Assembly (NCBI GenBank): GCA_032716605.1
Contig: CM064485.1
Location: forward strand, 35,984,658-36,048,657
Reading direction: 5' to 3'
Source of the DNA: Paralithodes platypus
Lineage: Eukaryota > Arthropoda > Malacostraca > Decapoda > Lithodidae
Length of the DNA: 64,000 bases
In this document: piece after piece, positions 55,985-64,000 of the stretch
Position numbering within the stretch: the first letter of the stretch is position 1
How the letters are laid out: each line of letters opens with the position of its first letter
Notes under the pieces: model-generated
Told to the model about the DNA's origin: nothing
The model's database searches: none
Seen by the model: the letters and a program-made list of their open reading frames with translations, nothing else
Made by a program: the position numbers and the translations under genes

Positions 55985-56155
55985 GATTTACAAGGAACTT
56001 AAACGGGTTGGTTGTGGCGGTTTGGCTCCCAGGAATGCTTCCCAGTGGTCGGCGGCTAATTCTGTCCCCCACCGGTCGCAGTCTTGCCACCGGTCGTGAG
56101 AGTCGGCAGCCATCCATGGTCGGTCAAGCAGCCGAGGAACGACGACAACAAGGAA
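55985..56155 (+). mobile_element. GC-rich SINE-like fragment
   Basis: A GC-rich block ends GGTCAAGCAGCCGAGGAACG, then ACGACAACAAG. This resembles the 3' end of the SINE-like copies at 41 and 26168 (GGCCAGGCAGCTTGGGGAAC plus an AAC run). It is a diverged relative or a different family with the same tail. Confidence 0.4.
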
Positions 56156-56189
56156 CTTAATAGTATTTCAATGATCTTGATGTTCAATC

Positions 56190-56404
56190 TAAGGAGGCGC
56201 CAACAAACTTGACAATAATCTCGATCCCTGACCTCTTCGTAACTCAAAAAGACCTTGAACAAATTGGCTGTAAATATCAACATCTATTTCCTGGTGGACT
56301 CTTCCCAAATGATAGAAATGTCAGCCCGGTTGCTTTCATTCATTTCGAGTTATAAGAAGTTAAGGGGTCCAGATTATTGTCAAGTTCGTTGGCGCTACCT
56401 ATAG
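56190..56404. mobile_element. CTATAG-ended palindromic MITE, copy 2
   Basis: The left arm GGCGCCAACAAACTTGACAA and right arm TTGTCAAGTTCGTTGGCGC, ending CTACCTATAG. The left tip is eroded. In the middle the GAGTTATAAGAAGTTAAGGG and CCCTGACCTCTTCGTAAC segments match the other copies. Confidence 0.65.
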
Positions 56405-57228
56405 TGATGACATGATTGATTGTGATGTGGAAGATACTCATTGCAAAGTGTGCAATGTTATTTTAATTTGTTCTAGTACAAAGGTATTTATTAGTTCCGG
56501 GGACAAATTTTGTCCAAGTAGAACAGATCTTATATAATATTTTTTCATTCACATGTACTAAATGTAAAGCTCTTTAGATATAACTTATAACCATGATTTC
56601 GTGTGTATATTTGACGTCACATTTAATGAGATTCTATAGAAGGGTTGCCTGAGCTCTCAATTGATTTTTACTTCATAGCCTTGTAATAGATTTGATCTAA
56701 TTTATAAGACTAAGCTATGAGATTAGATTTAGAACTCTTGGTATTTTTTCGTATACATCTCTTAGAATACAAAGTCACCTTAATGAAGTATTTACAGTAT
56801 AATAGTAATACACAGGTTCTACACCCAAGAAATCAACAAATGTTCGGATTTGAGTACAACAGGGACTACTTCCAGTCTAAATTGTTCTCAAAAAGGCTTT
56901 TGATTGAATGAATCATGACATTCTTGAGTTTGGTAGCTTGCTGGATACCTGAACGTTATTCAGATACATAAAGTGCTGTTAAAAAGGGTATGTAAACACG
57001 ATCTTTCATCCGTATTAATTGAAAAATAAGACAAAAATGTGTCTAGTGCCTCCACCATTCAGCACTTTCATAGACTGGCTGGAGAAAGATACTGGAAATC
57101 ATCAGCTTGCAATAAGAGGATCACTAACCATGATTCTTTAAATTATGCCATAATGTTATTGGAGTTGCTGGAGATTCTTAAGATGTAGCGATGCACACAG
57201 AGTCTGAGCCACCAGGACTATATTGCCA
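56405..57228. other. Unassigned stretch
   Basis: Weak open frame 56717-56911 (64 codons) without motif. The segment 57050-57170 looks like decayed coding sequence of unknown kind. Not called as a gene. Confidence 0.35.
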
Positions 57229-57845
57229 TTAACCCATGGACGGCGAGCGTCCTCATATGAGTCCGTACTGGGCGACGGCGAGCGTCCTCATATGAGCCAA
57301 GGCCAAAAAAAAAAACTTTAAAAAGGCCCCAGTAGCACTTAAAACATGTGAAATGGTGATTAAGTGAGATACTTCCCCTTCATACCTTCTATCACTCCTC
57401 CACATGTGTAAAAATCCCCTCCTTCCTCTCCCCTTCAATTATCACCTATTTTTCCTCTTATTACCATCTTTATTGGTGTATTAATTGTGCTAACATCTCC
57501 AATCCGGTTCCAAGGCATGGTGCCAGACCTAGCAACAGCGTGGTGTGCTAGAGAGTGCGAGGGAATGTGTCAGTTTGGCTTCAGGCCTTGCGAGTGGAGG
57601 GTGTGACTCACCTCAGCGCCACACTTCATGAATGACCGGTCGGCGATTTTGACTATCCAAACACTATTTTCACTTGTTTTATTGTTGTTACATGTTATTA
57701 TCTTCATATTAAACGTAAAATAGGCGCATATGAATAAGTAATAACGATATTAATGGTAAAATTACGATTTTAGTCAGGAATTAACCAAATTACCTTCGCC
57801 CACCGCGACGTTTCAAATACCATACCTACGCACTTCTTTGGTTAA
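57229..57845. mobile_element. TTAA MITE, family T4, copy 2
   Basis: 617 bp between TTAA sites. It starts TTAACCCATGGACGGCGAGC and contains a duplicated GGCGAGCGTCCTCATATGAG (57241 and 57279). It shares most of its length, reversed, with 15932-16437 (AATTATCACCTATTTT, GGTTCCAAGGC, GCGATTTTGACTATCCAAAC, CATATTAAACGTAAAATAGG). Confidence 0.7.
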
Positions 57846-58180
57846 AGGTAAGACAATATAGTTCAATTATTTGTGGGCTTACTGAATTCTGCGGTGAAAA
57901 ATGCTCATACAGGTGTTGATAACATTGAGGTCTTGGGCAGATTTATTTTCTTGGAAGTGAAATCCATAATTGGTGTATAATATATCTATGCGAAGGGAAT
58001 AAATTGAAAATTTGTAAGATACCGATGATTCCTGTTGTGCTATATTGTTGCAGTCATGAACACTCAACAGTGACTTGGAGAGATGCATCTGCTCCATTGG
58101 TACCAAATGCCTCTACAACTATCACTTGGCGTCTATTCTTTGAATCTGATGTGAGACATGCTGGTTGTATGGTTGTATGG
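57846..58180. other. Non-coding stretch
   Basis: No recognisable element before the LINE begins. Confidence 0.4.
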
Positions 58181-59277
58181 TTCCATAGCTGTGGTTGTGG
58201 ATGACCATTGTTCATTTCCTCATCCTATCAATTCCGGTGTTCCTCAGGGCTCTGTCCTATCTCCTATTCTCTTTCTAATTTTCATAAATGATCTTCTCAA
58301 CTGTACCTCCATTCCCATCCATTCATACGCAGACGACTCTACCTTACACTGTTCAATTAATTTTCCAGAATGCCCCAGCCAGCAATCCCTCAAAAACAAA
58401 GGTAATGAAGCCATACAACACTCATCTTCTGATCTAGCTGCTATTTCCAATTGGGGCAGAGAAAACCTTGTTACCTTTAATGCTTCCAAAACCCAATTTC
58501 TCCATCTATCTACCCGTCCGGAACTCCCAGCGGACTATCCCTTATTCTTCACCAATACAAAAATCAGTCCTTCATCTTCTCTCAATATTCTTGGTGCCTC
58601 TTTTTCTTCTGCTCTCATTTGGAAGGACCTTATTACCAGTCTTGCTAAAGCAGCCTCCCAGAAGCTGGGTGTGCTCAACCGCCTCAAGGAGGTTCTTTGC
58701 CCCTGCACAGCTTCTTGCACTGTACAGGGGCACAGTGTGTCCTTGTAATGTTCACATGTGTGTGGAGGATCCTCTCACACCACACTCCTTGACAAAGTAG
58801 AAAGGAAGGCCTTTCGTATCATTAATTCCCGCCCACTCACCAACCCTCTGCAAACTCTCTCTCTTCGCCGCAATGTTGCATCTCTCTCGCTATTCTATCG
58901 CTACTACAATAATCAGTGCTCCTCAGAGCTTTCCCAGTGTATATCACCTCCTCTACGGGTACATGGTACCCATCTTGCAACACAATCCCACCCCTACTCT
59001 GTGCAATTCTCCAACCCAAGAGTGAAACGTTGCTCTCAGACTTTCTTCTATTCAACAACTGAACTCTGGAGCTCTCTCCCAGAATCTGTCTTTCCCTCCT
59101 CCTATGACTTAAATTGCTTCAAACTCCGTGTATCCAGGCATTTTGGCTCGAACGTCCCTTGATTTTGGCCCTGTCACTCTTTCAACTCTGGGGGAGGCAC
59201 TCGCTACAGGCAGTTCTGCTTTTTGTCTCCCTCACTCACATAGAAAAAAAGAAAAGAAAAGAAAAGAAAAGAAAAGA
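58180..59277 (+). mobile_element. Jockey-type LINE (family L-B), 5'-truncated
   Basis: It begins inside the RT domain (AVVVDDHCSFPHPINSGVPQ), runs through the YADD box and C-terminal tail, then a 3' UTR (GGGGGAGGCACTCGCTACAG) and a tail of five AAAAG-like units (59247-59277). It is the longest L-B copy in the window and the reference for 1957, 4452, 53493 and 60655. Confidence 0.85.
58182..59162 (+). pseudogene. RT C-terminal half of L-B LINE (frameshifted)
   Basis: Frame 58158-58748 has SGVPQGSVLSPILFLIFIND, IPIHSYADDSTLH with the catalytic Asp pair intact, NWGRENLVTFNASKTQFLHL and LGVLNRLKEV. It is then lost at a frameshift near 58700, where the sequence also picks up a partial duplication (CCTGCACAGCTTCTTGCACT, then GTACAGGGGCACAG). 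The second frame, 58758-59162, continues WGG-type CGGSSHTTLLDKVERKAF, LRRNVASLSLFYRYYNNQC and LWSSLPESVFP and ends RHFGSNVP. RT motifs before GVPQGS are missing by truncation. Confidence 0.85.
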
Positions 59278-59518
59278 TAGTTATGTTAAATATAGGCACC
59301 TGGTCAGTCTCCTGAAGTTGACCTGACTCATGCCGGATCTTTCTTGAGTGACAGTCTCTAATGGACGAGACCTACTGGAAGACCATCTGATTCATGGTAA
59401 AGGCAAGTTGAATCATCTTAAGAGTTGCTTCCTGGAATCACGTCTGGTGGAATGCTCGTAAGTGGAATCTGATATGAATACAGGTATGCTACTCTAAAGG
59501 TCCGTGTACACCATGCAT

Positions 59519-59880
59519 TTAAGAGGAGATGGTCTGTTTTTCTGTCCCCGTTCTGCCTCATGTTTAGCCCCATTATTTTTTTCAGATTTTATGACATTCG
59601 GCTCATTAGTTTGCCAATTTTCAGATTTTTTGCCCCATTTCTTTGGCAATATTATGGCCTTTGGTGCCAAGTTCTTTCCTGGCGAGCGATAGTGAGTCTG
59701 TAATTTAGGAGGAACCGACCTATGGCCGGAACATTTTTCTACCGAAAAATTTACATCTTTATTTTGAATGGGGTTCTTGATTTTTTTTTTTTTAAAGCTT
59801 GATGGAGGTCAAGGGAGGAAAAAATATATATAATATAAAGATAAATAAATAAGCAAATATATACGCCCATCCTCCCTTAA
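59519..59880. mobile_element. TTAA MITE, family T2, copy
   Basis: 362 bp from TTAAGAGGAGATGG to CCCATCCTCCCTTAA. It has GTTTAGCCCCATTA, CCTGGCGAGCGATAGTGAGTC, ACCGACCTATGGCCGG, TTTTTCTACCGAAAAAT and AAGCTTGATGGAGGTCAAGG. It confirms the ends and core seen at 19047-19416. Confidence 0.75.
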
Positions 59881-60654
59881 CACCTACTGTCTCAGCGACG
59901 TACGTTGGCCGACTGTAACAAAAGTAACTTGTCAGTCCCAGCGACGGACGACGTTCGTCCATAATTTGCAGTCCTTGTAACTTCCCGTATCGATCGGTAC
60001 CTGGTACCATGACTTGTACTCAATGCTGTGAGACCTTGGCAACACTTCTCAGCTTATATTCAAGCTTCTACAGGCTCAGAGGGTCAGTATTCCTCCATCT
60101 TTTGAGGTGGAAGGGTGTTCTCTCTCGACTCTGAAGCCATGTTGGCCATACTGCTTGGTAGTGGAGGGTACATTTATGGTAATAACCTCTGGTACAGTAG
60201 GGGTTAATCGGGTGATCTCCCTGGCAATCCTCACAACACATGTGAATTATGGGGCGATCCAACATTGTGGGGGTTTTGTTGCTGGGCATATTATGTGAGA
60301 CGCACACTAATTGACCGTCAGGCCCAATGTAATACCCTGAAGTATTTTGTGTTTATTTATGTTTGAATTGTCTCTTTTTCATCTTCAATTTTATGTTTTA
60401 GTTTTCAATAATGTCTATGGAGATCAAACATATACAAATAAATGATGTTGTCTGACCCAGTACATACTCTACTCTACCACATGTACAGCTACTGACAAAT
60501 GTTTGTTAGCTCTTGCGATTTTCATTGTGCAAATACATCCATTTAGATTGATGTTCATATCAATTCAGCTATATTTTAATATAATGCATTTTATGTACCG
60601 GTATTTATTCATATATAGCTGATTTGATCTGAACATCAATTTACATGGATATAT
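59881..60654. other. Unassigned stretch
   Basis: Open frames at 60068-60307 and 60107-60298 overlap on opposite strands and have no known motif. A GTAGGGGTTAATCGGG block (60198) resembles a T6 MITE tip, but a partner was not found. Confidence 0.4.
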
Positions 60655-61035
60655 TTCTACACACTGCAATGTTGCATTTCTTTCACTCTTCTATTGCTAT
60701 TACAACTATCAGTGTTCTGCAGAGCTCTCTCAGTGCATACCTCCTCCCTTACGGCGAGTGCGAGGTACCCGCCTTTCAACTCAGTCCCACTCCTATTCTG
60801 TCCAACTCTCCTACCCAAGACTTGGCAAATGTTCTCAGTCTTTCTTCTACTCAACAAGTGAACTCAGTAACTCTCTCCCTCAATCAGTATTTCCTCCATC
60901 CTATGACCTTTGCTTTGTGTCCAAGCACTTTGACGCAAACGTCCCTTGAATTTGGCTCTGTCACTCTTTTTGCTTTGGGGGAGACATTCGTACAGGCAAC
61001 AAGCCTTTTGTCTCCTTCATATGCATAGAACAAAA
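60655..61035 (+). mobile_element. L-B LINE 3' end, diverged fragment
   Basis: Frame-shifted plus-strand pieces keep LSTQSHSYSVQLSYPRLGKC, SQSFFYSTSELSNSLPQSVF and KHFDANVP, then a 3' UTR with GGGGGAGACATTCGTACAGG and TTTTGTCTCC. It aligns with 58890-59230. The upstream frame was lost through indels. Confidence 0.7.
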
Positions 61036-61040
61036 AATTG

Positions 61041-61881
61041 CATAAAGCTAATCGCTTGACCTCACGAACACTTGTCAGTAGACGTACATAATAATATACA
61101 ACATATTATATGCTTTCCAATACATATTATTTGACATGGATATACAATCAAACGCCTATATTTTCTTATCATACAATAAATGTGTTGTTATGCTCTATAG
61201 CGATTTACTGCAAAGAAAGAACCAGTTGTTTTGGTGCGCATATCAAGAAAGGGAACAAATTGTTTTATGGTGTAAAATTTGAATATTTCCCAGATATAGT
61301 ATTTCCTTGCTTAATAAAATAGGGTGTACCATTTTATAATAGGGGCCAACCGATATTTATTACAGTGCGTTTTTTTTTTTTTTTTCAGGACCTATGAAGT
61401 ACAACATTGATTGGATGAAGGTGTATTGTAGTCTCCAATATATAGGAGTGTAGTTCTAAAGTTGTGAAAAGCAGTAAAACCCACGACTAAAATATATTAG
61501 TAAATTTAATTTAGTGTTAGACATAGCAACCATTGTATACACCACATTAATCCCTTCCGCTTTGTCTTCTTCATTTATAATATTACAGCCTAGTACAAGA
61601 ATATAGCAAATAGTATAGCCCATACCAGACGACAGGTGGGAGTGTAAAGCCACGAGACATGACTCTTGCTCCTTCCCTTGCCGTGTAAACAAACGCGCAT
61701 TTCTTCACCCACGTACAGTACCTCACCGCCCAGCAGCAACTGTGTCGTCCTGTAAATGAGCCTTTAAACCCTCACTAATAAAATATATAAATTAACTTAA
61801 TCTTCATCAGACACACATACCCACACACACAAACTCTCCTCTGTTAGACATACATGCACATGCGCGGCACTGTATATACTT
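61041..61881. other. Non-coding stretch with T-run
   Basis: T16 at 61370-61386. No recognisable exon or repeat. Confidence 0.4.
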
Positions 61882-62100
61882 ACTATAGGTAGCGCCAGTG
61901 AACTTGACAATAATCTTGACCCCTTAACTTCCTATAACTCAAAATGAATGAAAGCTATTGGGCTGACGTTTCTATAATTTGGGAAGAGTCCACCAGGGAA
62001 TGGGTTTGGATGCATACAGCCAGTTTGCTCGAGGCCCTTTTGAGTTACAAAGAGGTTAGGGATCAACATTTTTGTCAAGTTCGTTGGCGCTATCTATAGC
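61882..62100. mobile_element. CTATAG-ended palindromic MITE, copy 3
   Basis: CTATAGGTAGCGCCAGTGAA at the left, AAGTTCGTTGGCGCTATCTA then TAG at the right, and the same interior as copy 1 (TGGGAAGAGTCCACC, CAGCCAGTTTGCTCGAGGCC, CCTTTTGAGTTAC). Best preserved with copy 1. Confidence 0.7.
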
Positions 62101-63442
62101 TTTGTGCAGTTCATCGTAGTCGATGGCGATTTTTCTCCATGTGTATGATGGTGAGATTAATAAAGCTGATGCAAGAACCAGCGCATATGGCTATTGAAGA
62201 TATACAGTATGTCCACAACAATACGCACACATACGCCACTCAGGCAAAAAACATTCACGTCACTAAGTGAAATCCATCAGAGAAAACAGTGCTCTAAACT
62301 ACCGACCAGATGTATATAATGATCACAATAATCTACTTTAGCCACCCTAGTCTTCAGCCTGCAAGACTTTGCATTAATGGAGTATGCGTGCAGGAAAGCT
62401 TATTGTTAAGTATCATAATCTTCAAAGTTCCTTAGCAAAAAGTTGACACATGTTTTAAAAGCTTTATCTAACAAAGACGATATGATATATGATAATCCTC
62501 TCGTTTTCAACCATGAATCTCAGCCAGTCATTCGAACCTCCGTAGCTGGGAGTCAATTTCAACTTCCCCACAAAAAGTAGGCAATGTAAGCCATCTTATC
62601 GAACCTCCATAGCTGGGAATCAATTTCAACTTCCCCACACAAAGTAGGCAATGTAGCCTAGGCCATCTTAAAACTTCAGAAATGACTTCACTTTAATGCT
62701 AACATCTTTGCCATATCTAACTCATGCTTCTCGCTGCATCTTCTCTCGGCTATGACAATTATATCGCTTTCCATTGATTATAATCTCGTCTACCTTTTTC
62801 TACCATTCTTTCATCCATTGATTTATAATATTAATCGGCTAAGTTAAATACATGTCATAATGATAATCTGGTTTTAAAGATAACCAAAGCCAGTTGAAAG
62901 TACAGAATGTATATAGTAGAAGTTAAGCATACACATACTGTACCTTAAATATAGCATACTCACCTCTTCACCTCCTTACCACAAACTACAATAAATACAG
63001 TAAGCATAGTGGTTAGCGTGTCTGGCCAGCGTTTGTGAATGTAGAGGGTCGCTCCAGACCTGTTACAATCTGTGAAGATAACTTAACTATGAGTTAACCA
63101 TTTACTATATGTCTAATGAGCCATGCTCATATCCCTGGAAGGGAATGTGAATCTTAGAATTATCAGTCGTCATGTTTACATTTTTCGTTAATCGTTTTAA
63201 GAGAGCAAACCTTATAACTTCTACCGTCCCAAGACAACTATCTGACTAGTCTCTGAGCTTAGAGCACTGTGTGCCACAAGTAAGATACCGACCAGGTGCT
63301 AGTTGTCCTTGGCCGCATAATCTTATCCGAATGAGCGTATATTCTTTTAAAAATTGGGAGACTAAGATTAGAACAGATTCATGGGTTGTGTGTGTAAGGC
63401 TTATTTAACATAGATGTAAAAATGGTAGCTACATTACATATG
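62101..63442. other. Unassigned stretch with small tandem duplication
   Basis: 62533-62600 and 62601-62675 are two copies of a segment of about 67 bp (CGAACCTCCRTAGCTGGGAR, TCAATTTCAACTTCCCCAC, AAAGTAGGCAATGTA). 63004-63060 has a tRNA-like A-box region (TAGTGGTTAGCGTGTCTGGC) but a poor B box. No gene recognised. Confidence 0.5.
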
Positions 63443-63656
63443 TACACTCGCTCCAAGAAGTATCTGCACCCCTATGCTGATCATCTGGTGTGTACAGCTC
63501 GGTAGGGTTGGCACCTCTGCCTGCAACTATATCCATGTGACAGAGACGATCGTCTCTGTCGCATGGATATAGTTGCAGGCAGAGGTGCCAACCCTATCAA
63601 GCTGTACACACCAGATGATCAGCGTAGAGGTGCAGATACTTCTTGGAGCGAGTGTA
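63443..63656. mobile_element. Tc1/mariner-like MITE, copy 2
   Basis: 214 bp with perfect TA-flanked tips TACACTCGCTCCAAGAAGTA and its inverse ending GGAGCGAGTGTA. The arms are nearly perfect to the centre (CAGAGACGATCGTCTCTG). Subterminal GATCATCTGGTGTGTACAGC is shared with 39522-39736. Inside the arms this copy has GGCAGAGGTGCCAACC/TATAGTTGCAGG, which copy 1 lacks. Confidence 0.8.
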
Positions 63657-63735
63657 CATAATGGTAGGAGTGCATTTATAGTGAAAAGCAAGCTTACATA
63701 GGTAATTTAACTGATAAACTGCGAAGCTATTGAAG

Positions 63736-64000
63736 TTCAAACCCTCCCGCCAAATGAAGGTATTTGGTTCTATTCTGACAAAAATCGTCATAGTACCATA
63801 TATATAATTATTACTTATCCATGTGCACCTATTTTGTATTTATTATGAACAAATGAACATTTAAGAGCAATAAAAGAAGTGGGAATAGCATTTAGGGGGT
63901 GAAAAAGACGTATTATTTCCGCAAGGTCGTATCATGAGGCGAGAGCTGGGGGGGCGTATATCCTCCCTCTCCCAGCTCTATAGCGACACAGGCTTTACAC
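63736..64000. mobile_element. TTAA MITE, family T4, partial copy at window end
   Basis: CATGTGCACCTATTTTGTA, TATTATGAACAAATG, AGAGCAATAAAAGAAGTGGG and AATAGCATTTAG correspond to 16050-16120 in copy 1. It is truncated by the window edge. Confidence 0.55.

Noticed and set aside
63004..63060. tRNA-like sequence (TAGTGGTTAGCGTGTCTGGC)
   Set aside because: The A box is fair, but no good B box or cloverleaf follows. At most an eroded SINE head.

Overview
This window looks like animal nuclear DNA, most likely from an arthropod and probably a decapod crustacean. It is AT-rich, has no bacterial gene organisation, and is full of (TA)n, (GA)n and (AC)n microsatellites, minisatellites, LINE fragments and short palindromic DNA transposons. 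The species call is inference. A mollusc or another invertebrate with similar repeats cannot be excluded without a search. All alignments below were made by eye.

The only convincing host-gene sequence is two spliceable exons at 50911-51039 and 51293-51398 (+). They encode part of the cysteine-rich extracellular domain of a DEG/ENaC (pickpocket/ASC-type) sodium channel. They lie in a gap of about 550 bp between two copies of a Helentron-like (HINE) element.

Layout. 0-6.3 kb: SINE and palindrome fragments, LINE 3' ends, (TA)n tracts and a tRNA-like perfect palindrome. 6.35-13.4 kb: HINE 5' ends, a satellite of about 545 bp packed with AGGTCA motifs, and two closely related jockey-type LINE copies, one in the satellite and one in a HINE core. 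13.4-28.2 kb: a CR1-like LINE fragment, a 700-bp palindrome, several TTAA-flanked MITEs, a composite inverted element enclosing a 32-bp minisatellite, and an RTE-like LINE 3' end. 28.2-34.4 kb: a decayed CR1-like LINE, a possible CRE/CCAAT cluster, a 40-bp minisatellite of about 31 units and a tRNA-Lys-like remnant. 34.6-41.2 kb: more TTAA MITEs, including one nested in another, a Tc1-like MITE and long (TA)n. 41.2-48 kb: mostly unrecognised sequence. 48-55.7 kb: a LINE fragment, four HINE copies and the channel exons. 55.7-64 kb: SINE, MITE and LINE fragments and a second Tc1-like MITE.

The window is best read as repeat-dense intergenic or intronic sequence built by repeated nested insertion. 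The most interesting system is the HINE family at 6.35-13.4 and 49.7-55.4 kb. Its copies share subterminal inverted repeats, a 3' hairpin and TT-flanked insertion sites, with tandem-repeat cores between. One insertion site can be checked against an unoccupied LINE copy inside this same window.
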